Assembly: GCA_964440915.1 (NCBI GenBank)
Contig: CAYTTV010000007.1
Span: 21,154 to 85,153 of the forward strand
Length of the DNA stretch: 64,000 nucleotides
Direction: 5' to 3'
Source of the DNA: CAMPJM01 sp964440915
GTDB lineage: Bacteria; Bacteroidota; Bacteroidia; Cytophagales; Cyclobacteriaceae
Shown here: piece by piece, positions 33,953 to 41,908 of the stretch
Layout: every line of letters starts with the position of its first letter
How positions within the stretch are numbered: the first letter of the stretch is position 1
Program-made: the position numbers and the translations under genes
The notes under the pieces: model-generated
The model's input: only the letters and a program-made list of their open reading frames with translations
Told to the model about the DNA's origin: nothing
The model's database searches: none

Positions 33953-34732
33953 CTATTGTCTTTTCCTTCTTCTAGGTCCGCCTTGATTGTCATTTCGGTC
34001 ATTCCTGTCATTCCTATCCCCTCTCTTTCTTCTTCCTCCAGGACCACCAGGAGCATTGCTACCAGGACCTCCGCCAGAAATTCCAGCATTAGGTGAAAGA
34101 TCTTGCTTACCAAACAGTTCGCCTTTGAAAATCCATACCTTAATTCCAATTTTACCGTATACTGTATCTGCTTCAGAAACAGCATAATCAATGTCAGCCC
34201 TTAAAGTATGCAATGGAATTCTTCCTTCCTTATATTGTTCGGTACGTGCCATATCAGCACCTCCAAGACGGCCTGAAACTTTTACTTTAATACCTTGTGC
34301 ACCAACCCTAATGGCTGAAGATATAGCTTGCTTCATTGCCCGTCGGTATGAAATTCTCGCTTGCAATTGCTGAGCAATAGACTCTCCTACCAACCTAGCA
34401 TCTATTTCAGGACGTTTAATCTCAAAGATATTGATCTGAACATCTTTACCGGTAAGCTTTTTCAATTCTTCCTTAATCTTATCTACCTCAGCTCCACCTT
34501 TACCGATCACTACTCCAGGACGTGCAGTATGAATGGTAAGGGTAATCCGTTTCAATGTTCTTTCTATAACTACCTTTGCGATACCCCCTTTAGGAATCCT
34601 AACATCTATATACTTCCTTATTTTATGGTCTTCTACTAGTTTATCAGAAAAGGTCTTGCCCCCAAACCAGCTAGAGTCCCAACCTTTTGTGATGCCTAAT
34701 CTAAATCCAACAGGGTTAACTTTTTGTCCCAT
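33953..34732 (-). CDS. rpsC: 30S ribosomal protein S3 with Gly/Arg-rich tail
   Basis: 259 aa. The KH domain (VVIGKGGAEVDKIKEELKK) and C-terminal domain (SGRLGGADMARTEQYKEGRIP) form part of the mRNA entry helicase of the 30S. The last ~40 residues are a low-complexity tail of Gly, Pro, Arg, Asn and Asp with a repeated Arg-Asn-Asp unit, absent from 233-aa E. coli S3. The start ATG overlaps the rplV stop by one base (TAATG), so translation is coupled. Confidence 0.97.
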   Translation of the reverse strand: MGQKVNPVGFRLGITKGWDSSWFGGKTFSDKLVEDHKIRKYIDVRIPKGGIAKVVIERTLKRITLTIHTARPGVVIGKGGAEVDKIKEELKKLTGKDVQINIFEIKRPEIDARLVGESIAQQLQARISYRRAMKQAISSAIRVGAQGIKVKVSGRLGGADMARTEQYKEGRIPLHTLRADIDYAVSEADTVYGKIGIKVWIFKGELFGKQDLSPNAGISGGGPGSNAPGGPGGRRKRGDRNDRNDRNDNQGGPRRRKRQ

Positions 34733-35136
34733 TATTTTTCTTTATTATCTGAATTCTGAGTATTCTCTTGAACAGTGCCTAAATCTTCTACAGAGGCTTT
34801 GCTAGCAATCACCATAGTCACATGATTGGACCTCTTTCTGATACGATGCGCTCTACCTTGAGGTGCAGGCCTTAATCTCTTAAGCATCCTTCCTCCATCT
34901 ACAAAGATTTCTTTAACAAACAAATCAGCATCTTCCAAACGAACATCCTGATTTTTGGATTGCCAGTTTGCAATAGCGGAGAGCAACAACTTCTCTAACT
35001 TTATAGCCCCGTTCTTAGGCTCGAACTTTAGTATACCTAATGCTTTGCTAACTTTTTGACCTCTTATAAGATCTGCAACTAACCTCATCTTACGAGGAGA
35101 GGTGGGAACGTTTCTTAATTTTGCAACAGCTTCCAT
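34732..35136 (-). CDS. rplV: 50S ribosomal protein L22
   Basis: 134 aa from the ATG at 35136 (MEAVAKLRNVPTSPRKMRLV); an upstream in-frame start would overlap rpsS and lacks conservation. LIRGQKVSKALGILKF, the long hairpin ending RLRPAPQGRAHRIRKRSNHVT that lines the exit tunnel, and a short acidic tail are seen. Spacing to rpsS is 4 bp. Confidence 0.97.
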   Translation of the reverse strand: MEAVAKLRNVPTSPRKMRLVADLIRGQKVSKALGILKFEPKNGAIKLEKLLLSAIANWQSKNQDVRLEDADLFVKEIFVDGGRMLKRLRPAPQGRAHRIRKRSNHVTMVIASKASVEDLGTVQENTQNSDNKEK

Positions 35137-35140
35137 AATA

Positions 35141-35419
35141 TTATCTTTTGCCTTTGTCTTTTTTAGCAATATGCCCTCTGAAGTTTCTAGTTGGGGAGAA
35201 TTCTCCTAACTTATGTCCTACCATGTTCTCTGTAACATACACTGGAATAAACTTATTGCCATTGTGTACAGCAAAGGTATGCCCAACAAAATCAGGGGAG
35301 ATCATAGATCTGCGGGACCAAGTTTTGATAACCGACTTTTTGCCGGAACCATCCATGGTGTCTACTTTTTTCTCCAGTCTAAAATCTATATAAGGTCCTT
35401 TTTTTAACGAACGTCCCAT
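35141..35419 (-). CDS. rpsS: 30S ribosomal protein S19
   Basis: 92 aa. Head protein pairing with S13. MGRSLKKGPYIDFRLEKKV, WSRRSMISPDFVGHTFAVHNG and FIPVYVTENMVGHKLGEFSPTR are nearly invariant motifs. It starts 1 bp after rplB stops. Confidence 0.98.
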   Translation of the reverse strand: MGRSLKKGPYIDFRLEKKVDTMDGSGKKSVIKTWSRRSMISPDFVGHTFAVHNGNKFIPVYVTENMVGHKLGEFSPTRNFRGHIAKKDKGKR

Positions 35420-35420
35420 A

Positions 35421-36242
35421 TTATTTCTTCTTACCGATTATAAAATTATTAGAGTATTTCTTAGGTGTCCTGGTCTTATATCCTTTTGCCAACAATCCCT
35501 TTCTAGATCTTGGATGTCCACCAGAAGCTCTTCCTTCACCACCTCCCATTGGGTGATCTACTGGGTTCATTACTACACCTCTTACTCTCGGTCTTCTACC
35601 TAACCAACGTTTCCTACCGGCTTTACCCAAGTTAACGTTCATGTGGTCGGCATTAGAAACAGAGCCAACAGTTGCCATGCAAACAGAAAGCACCAACCTC
35701 ATTTCGCCAGATGGCAATTTAATAGTAGCATACTTCCCTTCGCGGGCCAAAAGCTGTGCGTAAGCACCAGCACTTCTCGCCATTGCTCCACCTTTGCCAG
35801 GCTTTAGTTCAATATTGTGAACAATCGTACCTAGCGGTATCTCGGCGAGCGGCAAAGCATTACCAACTTCTGGTGCAACACCACTTCCTGATACAACCTC
35901 TTGTCCAACTTGAATTCCTTCAGGCGCAATAATATAAGCTTTTGCTCCGTCGGCATAGTATACCAAAGCAATACGAGCAGTTCTAATGGGATCGTACTCT
36001 ACGCTTTTTACGGTTGCAGGGATATCAAACTTATCTCTTTTGAAATCTATGATACGCATCCTTTGCTTATGACCACCACCCATATAGCGCATGGTCATCC
36101 TACCAGAATTGTTTCTTCCCCCTGACTTCTTAATTGGGGCTAATAGCGACTTCTCAGGTCTATTAGTGGTGATTTCGGTAAAAGCTGGAGCAACTCTGAA
36201 TCGTTGTCCTGGTGTAACCGGTCTTAATTTCTTAACTCCCAT
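35421..36242 (-). CDS. rplB: 50S ribosomal protein L2
   Basis: 273 aa, normal length. Needed for subunit joining and peptidyl transfer. RPVTPGQRFRVAPAFTEIT at the N-terminus, KKSGGRNNSGRMTMRYMGGGHKQ, and the C-terminal VRGVVMNPVDHPMGGGEGRA with the conserved active-region His are present. It is 58 bp after rplW. Confidence 0.98.
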   Translation of the reverse strand: MGVKKLRPVTPGQRFRVAPAFTEITTNRPEKSLLAPIKKSGGRNNSGRMTMRYMGGGHKQRMRIIDFKRDKFDIPATVKSVEYDPIRTARIALVYYADGAKAYIIAPEGIQVGQEVVSGSGVAPEVGNALPLAEIPLGTIVHNIELKPGKGGAMARSAGAYAQLLAREGKYATIKLPSGEMRLVLSVCMATVGSVSNADHMNVNLGKAGRKRWLGRRPRVRGVVMNPVDHPMGGGEGRASGGHPRSRKGLLAKGYKTRTPKKYSNNFIIGKKK

Positions 36243-36300
36243 CTTAGATATTTATAAAATTGAACTACAAACAATGTTTATAATCCAGTATTTCACATTC

Positions 36301-36588
36301 TTATATGTTGCTGTAAAAATCGATAACTTCTCCATCCGCAACCTTTACTATCGCTTTCTTAAAGGAAGGAGTCCTTCCAACGATAACTTTAGATTTAGTA
36401 TGGCGATTTTTTTTCTTGCCTTGATAAATCATGGTATTAACGCGCTCGACGATAACACCATAGGTTTTTTCAATAGCCTTCTTTATCTCTATCTTATTTG
36501 CTTTTCGGTCTACTACAAAGCCATACACCCCTTTTTCATTAAGGTTAGAAACTTTCTCTGTAACCAATGGTCTCTTTAAAACGCTCAT
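36301..36588 (-). CDS. rplW: 50S ribosomal protein L23
   Basis: 95 aa. Tunnel-exit protein and docking point of trigger factor and SRP. LKRPLVTEKVSNLNEKGVY, then VDRKANKIEIKKAIEKTYGV and VNTMIYQGKKKNRHTKSK are typical. It follows rplD by 3 bp. Confidence 0.97.
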   Translation of the reverse strand: MSVLKRPLVTEKVSNLNEKGVYGFVVDRKANKIEIKKAIEKTYGVIVERVNTMIYQGKKKNRHTKSKVIVGRTPSFKKAIVKVADGEVIDFYSNI

Positions 36589-36591
36589 CTC

Positions 36592-37218
36592 TTATTTCAA
36601 TAAGTTTTCTATCTTTTCTAATGCGCCTTCGCTTAACAACAAATTATCTGCATGTAGCAAATCATAAGTGTTCAATTGGTTGGCAGTTGTAACTTTTGCA
36701 GATTTGATGTTTCTAGCAGACAAAAGGATATTCGAATTTGAATCCGCTAAAACCAATAAGGTTTTCTTATCACTTAAAGACAGGCTAGACAAGAACTTCA
36801 AATATTCCTTTGTCTTAGGGGCATCGAAGGAAAAATCCTCCAAAATAGCAATGCTGTTTTCTTTTGCCTTATATGAAAGTGCAGACTTTCTAGCCAGAAC
36901 CTTCGTCTTTTTATTTAGCTTGAAGCCATAATCTCTAGGCTTAGGACCAAAAGCTCTTCCTCCTCCTCTGAAAACAGGGGACTTAATGCTGCCTGCTCTG
37001 GCAGTTCCTGTACCCTTCTGCTTTTTGATCTTCTTAGTTGATCCAGAAACTTCTGCTCTTTCTTTTGCTTTGTGGGTGCCTTGACGTTGGTTAGCCAAAT
37101 ATTGCTTTACATCTAAATAGATGACGTGATCGTTAGGTTCGATATTATAAATATCATCAGAAAGATTTACTTTTCTTCCTGTATCTTCCCCATTAGACTT
37201 TAATACTGTAATTTCCAT
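36592..37218 (-). CDS. rplD: 50S ribosomal protein L4
   Basis: 208 aa. The long tunnel-lining loop is visible as QRQGTHKAKERAEVSGSTKK then QKGTGTARAGSIKSPVFRGGG, followed by FGPKPRDYGFKLNKK. In E. coli L4 represses the S10 operon by transcription and translation control; no such leader can be shown here. It follows rplC by 3 bp. Confidence 0.97.
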   Translation of the reverse strand: MEITVLKSNGEDTGRKVNLSDDIYNIEPNDHVIYLDVKQYLANQRQGTHKAKERAEVSGSTKKIKKQKGTGTARAGSIKSPVFRGGGRAFGPKPRDYGFKLNKKTKVLARKSALSYKAKENSIAILEDFSFDAPKTKEYLKFLSSLSLSDKKTLLVLADSNSNILLSARNIKSAKVTTANQLNTYDLLHADNLLLSEGALEKIENLLK

Positions 37219-37221
37219 GGA

Positions 37222-37854
37222 TTACTTCTCTAAAATTACTATTGAATTTTTTGCTCCGGGAACAGAGCCACTGACTACTACCAAGTTCTTTTCGGGTAAG
37301 ATCTTAACCACCTCAAGGTTCATCGCTTTCACTCTATTGCCACCCATTCTTCCTGCCATTCTAGTGCCTTTAAACACCCTGGCTGGAAATGAACATGCAC
37401 CAATTGCACCTGGCGCTCGCAGCCTATTGTGCTGACCGTGTGTAGCTCCTCCTACTCCAGCAAATCCATGACGCTTTACCACACCTTGAAAACCTTTACC
37501 TTTAGACTTGCCGATAACATCTAAAAAATCACCTTCTTTAAATATATCTTCAATTTTTATGGTATTGCCCAAGTCGGCCTTAACATTCTCCTCGGCCTCA
37601 AAATCTCTAAACTCAACAACCTTCCTTTTTGGAGTTGTATTAGCTCTAGAAAAATGCCCTTTTAATGATTTAGGAGTATTCTTTTCTTTCCTTTCTCCAA
37701 AACCCAACTGCACGGCATTGTAACCATCTGTTTCCACAGATTTCACCTGTGTTACTACACAGGGACCAGCTTCTATAACTGTGCATGCGACGCTACGTCC
37801 ATCGGCACTATAGACACTAGTCATTCCAATTTTCTTTCCGATTATACCAGACAT
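37222..37854 (-). CDS. rplC: 50S ribosomal protein L3
   Basis: 210 aa. An early assembly protein reaching the peptidyl-transferase centre. GIIGKKIGMTSVYSADGR, SKGKGFQGVVKRHGFAGV, THGQHNRLRAPGAIGACSFPARVFKGTRMAG are conserved. It is the first gene after the N19 promoter at 37920-37950, so it heads its own transcription unit, separate from rpsJ. Confidence 0.98.
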   Translation of the reverse strand: MSGIIGKKIGMTSVYSADGRSVACTVIEAGPCVVTQVKSVETDGYNAVQLGFGERKEKNTPKSLKGHFSRANTTPKRKVVEFRDFEAEENVKADLGNTIKIEDIFKEGDFLDVIGKSKGKGFQGVVKRHGFAGVGGATHGQHNRLRAPGAIGACSFPARVFKGTRMAGRMGGNRVKAMNLEVVKILPEKNLVVVSGSVPGAKNSIVILEK

Positions 37855-37919
37855 TCCTTCTTTATTGTTTATATTATGCGTTTTTGAGGATATTCATATG
37901 CTTTCCTCACAAAGGACTG

Positions 37920-37950
37920 CAAAGTTAGCAAAATATTACTAGTTCCCAAA
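37920..37950 (-). promoter_or_regulatory. Promoter of the rplC (S10-spc-alpha) unit
   Basis: On the minus strand TTTG (37947-37950), a 19-bp spacer and TAACTTTG (37920-37927) fit the Bacteroidota consensus TTTG-N19-TAnnTTTG exactly. It sits between the rpsJ terminator and rplC, leaving a 5' leader of about 55-60 nt. Confidence 0.8.
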
Positions 37951-37990
37951 AACTTACAACCATTTTTTATGATTAATTCAAGGCAATAAA

Positions 37991-38021
37991 AAAGAACCAA
38001 TAAGTGCGTTATTGGTTCTTT
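37991..38021 (-). terminator. Intrinsic terminator after rpsJ
   Basis: AAAGAACCAATAA (37991-38003) and TTATTGGTTCTTT (38009-38021) form a perfect 13-bp stem with a 5-nt loop. The minus-strand transcript ends in six U, 20 bp after the rpsJ stop codon. It separates rpsJ from rplC. Confidence 0.87.
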
Positions 38022-38041
38022 CTATTCCGTTTGACTTAAGA

Positions 38042-38347
38042 TCAAACCTTGATTTCTACATCAACTCCACTAGGCAATTCAAGCTTCATCAATGCATCCA
38101 CAGTCTTGGTGCTATTAGAATAAATATCTACCAATCTTTTGTATGTGCAAAGTTGAAATTGCTCTCTGGCTTTTTTGTTGACGTGAGGCGATCTCAAAAC
38201 TGTAAAGATCTCCTTTTCTGTTGGCAAGGGTATTGGACCACTCACTACAGCACCTGTCGTTTTTACAGCCCTAACGATCTTCTCAGAGGATTTATCCACA
38301 AGATTGTGATCGTATGACTTAAGTTTAATTCTTATTTTCTGATTCAT
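38042..38347 (-). CDS. rpsJ: 30S ribosomal protein S10
   Basis: 101 aa. Head protein that also acts as NusE in antitermination. QKIRIKLKSYDHNLVDKSSE, VSGPIPLPTEKEIFTVLRSPHVNKKAREQF and a final VDVEIKV match. It lies 49 bp after fusA and is followed by a terminator, so it is transcribed with rpsL-rpsG-fusA. Confidence 0.98.
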   Translation of the reverse strand: MNQKIRIKLKSYDHNLVDKSSEKIVRAVKTTGAVVSGPIPLPTEKEIFTVLRSPHVNKKAREQFQLCTYKRLVDIYSNSTKTVDALMKLELPSGVDVEIKV

Positions 38348-38396
38348 GCGTCTAAATATTATTCCGTTATTAACCTCAGCCGAGGCAAAAATGATT

Positions 38397-40529
38397 TTAC
38401 CTTACTGGTTCTCCTTTTACCTTGGCAATGATGGTTTCCGAAAGATTGCTAGGAACCGGGTCATAATGTGAGAAAGTAAGGGATGCAGACGCTCTACCAG
38501 AAGTAATTGTCCTAAGAGCCGTTACATATCCAAACAATTCCGACAATGGCACATCTGCTTTTACAAGTTGTGCGCCTCCCTTAGTATCCATGCCTTTCAT
38601 TATGCCTCGACGTTTATTAAGGTCTCCTGTTACAGGACCTGTATATTCATCAGGTGTTGTTACTTCAACAGCCATAATAGGCTCTAGAATAATAGGAGCA
38701 GCTTTCTTAGCAGCTTCTTTGTAACCAATTCTTGCAGCAAGTTCAAATGACAATGAGTCAGAGTCTACATCGTGGAAAGATCCGTGGAATAATCGCACAT
38801 ACATAGATTCAACAGGATATCCTGCCAAAGGTCCATTTTTCATGGCTCCTTCAAACCCTTTTTGAATAGCAGGTATAAATTCTTTTGGAATTACACCCCC
38901 TACAATTTTATTGTCAAATAGTAATCCAGGCTTATCGTCTTCCCTTGGTCCAAGTTCAAATACGATGTCAGCAAATTTACCTTTACCACCGCTTTGTTTC
39001 TTGTAAACCTCCTTGTGTTCCACACTTTTTGTAATAGCCTCTTTATAAGCTACCTGTGGAGCACCTTGGTTGATTTCGACTTTAAACTCACGCTTCAATC
39101 GCTCAATGATAATCTCAAGGTGAAGTTCTCCCATTCCTCGAAGAATAGTCTGTCCTGTCTCTTGATCAGTTTGCACTTGTAGCGTTGGATCTTCTTCTAC
39201 CAATTTTGATATGGCAACACCTAATTTATCTACGTCTGCTTGAGTTTTAGGCTCAATAGCATATCCAATTACTGGTTCAGGGAAAGTGATGGCTTCAAGC
39301 ACAATTTTGTGCTTCTCATCCACAAGTGTATCTCCTGTTTTGATATCTTTAAAGCCAACTCCAGCAGCAATATCGCCAGCATCAACAAAGTCGATCGGAT
39401 TCTGCTTGTTGGAGTGCATTTGCATCAAACGAGATATTCTTTCTCTTTTGTCTGTTCTCGTGTTATATACATAAGAACCAGAATCTAAGTGTCCTGAATA
39501 AACCCTGAAAAAGCAAAGTCTACCTACGAATGGGTCGGTGGCAATTTTAAAGGCCAAAGCCGCAAACGGCTCACTTGCATCGGGATTCCTCAGTTCTTCC
39601 TTCTCCGTATCTGGGTTGGTGCCTTTGATAGCAGGCAGATCCATTGGTGATGGCAAGTAAGCGATAACAGCATCTAGCAAAGCTTGAACACCTTTATTCT
39701 TGAAAGCTGAACCACAAAGTACTGGTGAGAATGATAGGTCAATAACTGCCTTTCTAATGGCAGCCATCATCTCTTCTTTTGTAATAGAGTCTGGGTCTTC
39801 AAAAAACTTCTCTAGCAACGCATCGTCATACTCAGCAACACTTTCTACCAAGTTTTGCCTCCACTCCTGAATGGTTTCTTTAAGGTCTTCTGGAATATCA
39901 ATGACCTTATGGGTCATTCCCAAGTCTTCCTCATTCCAAACGATCGCTTCGTTGGTAATAAGGTCAACAACGCCTTTGAAAGTCTCTTCGCTTCCGATAG
40001 GAATTTGCAAAGGCACTGGGTTTGCACCTAGTTTCTCTTTTATTTCTTTTACCGCCGCAAAGAAATCTGCACCGGCTCTGTCCATCTTATTGACAAAGCA
40101 TATTCTTGGCACGCGATACTTATCGGCTTGACGCCAAACAGTCTCTGATTGAGGCTCTACACCCGATACAGCACAAAACAGTGCAACAGCACCGTCAAGA
40201 ACGCGCAAAGAGCGCTCTACTTCTACCGTAAAGTCAACGTGACCTGGTGTATCAATAAGGTTAATTTTGTATTCTTTGGTACTTGCATCTGGCTGCCCTT
40301 GATGCGTAGGGTATTTCCAAAATGTAGTGGTAGCAGCAGAAGTAATCGTAATACCTCTTTCCTGCTCTTGTTCCATCCAGTCCATAGTGGCTCCACCTTC
40401 GTGAGTTTCGCCTAGCTTATGGGTAAGTCCGGTATAAAATAGTATACGTTCTGATGTAGTTGTTTTTCCAGCATCAATGTGGGCCATGATGCCTATATTT
40501 CTAAGATATCTTAAGTCTCTTTTAGCCAT
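38397..40529 (-). CDS. fusA: Elongation factor G
   Basis: 710 aa. GTPase that drives ribosome translocation and, with RRF, recycling. G1 AHIDAGKTTTSERIL, switch II DTPGHVDFTVEVERSL and NKMDRAGADF lie in domain I; the remaining domains are complete, including the GRGMGELHLEII-type segment LRGMGELHLEII and RGIMKGMDTKGG near the tip of domain IV. It lies between rpsG (8 bp) and rpsJ in the str order. Confidence 0.98.
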   Translation of the reverse strand: MAKRDLRYLRNIGIMAHIDAGKTTTSERILFYTGLTHKLGETHEGGATMDWMEQEQERGITITSAATTTFWKYPTHQGQPDASTKEYKINLIDTPGHVDFTVEVERSLRVLDGAVALFCAVSGVEPQSETVWRQADKYRVPRICFVNKMDRAGADFFAAVKEIKEKLGANPVPLQIPIGSEETFKGVVDLITNEAIVWNEEDLGMTHKVIDIPEDLKETIQEWRQNLVESVAEYDDALLEKFFEDPDSITKEEMMAAIRKAVIDLSFSPVLCGSAFKNKGVQALLDAVIAYLPSPMDLPAIKGTNPDTEKEELRNPDASEPFAALAFKIATDPFVGRLCFFRVYSGHLDSGSYVYNTRTDKRERISRLMQMHSNKQNPIDFVDAGDIAAGVGFKDIKTGDTLVDEKHKIVLEAITFPEPVIGYAIEPKTQADVDKLGVAISKLVEEDPTLQVQTDQETGQTILRGMGELHLEIIIERLKREFKVEINQGAPQVAYKEAITKSVEHKEVYKKQSGGKGKFADIVFELGPREDDKPGLLFDNKIVGGVIPKEFIPAIQKGFEGAMKNGPLAGYPVESMYVRLFHGSFHDVDSDSLSFELAARIGYKEAAKKAAPIILEPIMAVEVTTPDEYTGPVTGDLNKRRGIMKGMDTKGGAQLVKADVPLSELFGYVTALRTITSGRASASLTFSHYDPVPSNLSETIIAKVKGEPVR

Positions 40530-40537
40530 CGATCAAT

Positions 40538-41005
40538 TTAGAATCTAAAATGTGAAAATGCTTTATTTGCTTCGGCCATCCTATGGGTGTCATCCTTCTT
40601 TTTGATAGCAGCTCCTTCACCCTTGGCAGCGGCAATGATTTCACCGGCCAAACGTTCCTTCATAGTTTTTTCGCCTCTTGATCGGGAGTAGGTGATCATC
40701 CATTTGATCCCCAGTGAGCTTTTTCGATCTGGCCTTACTTCCAAAGGCACTTGGAAAGTTGCCCCCCCTACCCTGCGGCTCTTCACCTCGACAGAAGGCA
40801 TGATATTATTCAACGCCTTTTTCCAAGTTTCAAGACCATTCTCGCTTGTTCTCTTTTCTACTAAATCAATAGCGTCATAGAAAATTGAATAAGCAATACT
40901 CTTCTTTCCATCTACCATAAGATAGTTCACGAACTTTGTAACCAAAGTATCTTGAAACTTAGGATCCGGAAGAATATATCTCTTCTTTGGTTTAGATTTT
41001 CTCAT
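40538..41005 (-). CDS. rpsG: 30S ribosomal protein S7
   Basis: 155 aa. Primary binder of the 16S 3' domain and the str-operon repressor in E. coli. MRKSKPKKRYILPDPKF, VTKFVNYLMVDGKKS, GGATFQVPLEVRPDRKSSLGIKW and KGEGAAIKKKDDTHRMAEANKAF are characteristic. It follows rpsL by 18 bp. Confidence 0.98.
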   Translation of the reverse strand: MRKSKPKKRYILPDPKFQDTLVTKFVNYLMVDGKKSIAYSIFYDAIDLVEKRTSENGLETWKKALNNIMPSVEVKSRRVGGATFQVPLEVRPDRKSSLGIKWMITYSRSRGEKTMKERLAGEIIAAAKGEGAAIKKKDDTHRMAEANKAFSHFRF

Positions 41006-41023
41006 TAGTTGTTGTGTTATATA

Positions 41024-41398
41024 TTATTTTTTGGGACGTTTAGCGCCGTATTTTGACCTACGCTGCAATCTACCATTTACACCAGCAGTGTCAAGTGCAC
41101 CACGGACAATATGATATCTTACGCCGGGAAGATCTTTCACCCTTCCACCTCTTATCAACACAATAGAGTGCTCTTGAAGGTTGTGGCCTTCTCCTGGGAT
41201 GTAAGCGTTTACTTCTTTACCATTTGTAAGCCTAACTCTCGCCACTTTCCTCATAGCAGAGTTGGGTTTTTTTGGGGTAGTGGTATACACTCTAGTACAT
41301 ACACCTCTTCGTTGCGGACAAGAGTCCAAAGCAGGCGACTTGGAGCTGTATGCCAAGGTTTTTCTACCCTTTCTTACTAATTGTTGTATAGTAGGCAT
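41024..41398 (-). CDS. rpsL: 30S ribosomal protein S12
   Basis: 124 aa. Decoding-centre protein. MPTIQQLVRKGRK, CPQRRGVCTRVYTTTPKKPNS and GGRVKDLPGVRYHIVRG are nearly invariant. Both Lys residues linked to streptomycin sensitivity (in TPKKPNS and GRVKDLPG) are wild type. It is the first gene of the str unit, preceded by an N19 promoter. Confidence 0.98.
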   Translation of the reverse strand: MPTIQQLVRKGRKTLAYSSKSPALDSCPQRRGVCTRVYTTTPKKPNSAMRKVARVRLTNGKEVNAYIPGEGHNLQEHSIVLIRGGRVKDLPGVRYHIVRGALDTAGVNGRLQRRSKYGAKRPKK

Positions 41399-41444
41399 TT
41401 ATTATTGATTTATTTTTTCCTTACCTAATAAAATTTTCGGACTG

Positions 41445-41475
41445 CAAAGGTACTAAAAGACTTTTATTAAACAAA
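41445..41475 (-). promoter_or_regulatory. Promoter of the rpsL-rpsG-fusA-rpsJ unit
   Basis: On the minus strand TTTG (41472-41475), a 19-bp spacer and TACCTTTG (41445-41452) match TTTG-N19-TAnnTTTG. It lies about 47 bp before the rpsL start codon, in the intergenic region after the DUF3467 gene. Confidence 0.8.
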
Positions 41476-41575
41476 TTTTTTAATTCACTTTACAGCAGGC
41501 TGATTAATCAATTTCTCTTATATAAGACTTGACCAATCATCCTATTCAGATCCGTTTTCTATGTGATTACAATAT

Positions 41576-41902
41576 CTAAGCTTCTCCCACGGCACCCCCA
41601 AAATTTATGGGGAACTTTGGGGCTTCCTCATTCTGTTTGATTGGCCCAAAAGTTTCCTCATATTTTCTTATGTTTTCCTTCAATGCACTCAAAAGCCGCT
41701 TCGCATGCTCTGGAGTAATCACTAAACGAGACTTGACTTTAGCCTTGGGAACACCGGGCATTAAACGAATAAAATCAATCACAAACTCGCTATTAGAGTG
41801 AGCGATCATGGCCAAATTGGCATAGATACCCTCTGCAATCTCTTCAGACAACTCTATGTTGATCTGATTCTGTTGTTGTTTGTTTTTACTGTCTTCTGCC
41901 AT
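41576..41902 (-). CDS. DUF3467-domain protein in the rpoBC operon
   Basis: 108 aa, no signal peptide or membrane segment. The central region (IELSEEIAEGIYANLAMIAHS, FVIDFIRLMPG, VKSRLVITPEHAKRLLSALKENI) is the DUF3467 fold, short, soluble and of unknown function. The Gln/Asn-rich start and a Gly-rich C-terminus look flexible. It begins 6 bp after rpoC and so is likely co-transcribed with rpoB and rpoC, before the str promoter; this placement suggests a link to transcription or translation but gives no mechanism. Confidence 0.85.
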   Translation of the reverse strand: MAEDSKNKQQQNQINIELSEEIAEGIYANLAMIAHSNSEFVIDFIRLMPGVPKAKVKSRLVITPEHAKRLLSALKENIRKYEETFGPIKQNEEAPKFPINFGGAVGEA

Positions 41903-41908
41903 GGCCTA

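Noticed and set aside
33946..34191. Second minus-strand frame at the 3' end of rpsC
   Set aside because: It is an out-of-frame reading of the S3 tail with odd composition, not a gene.
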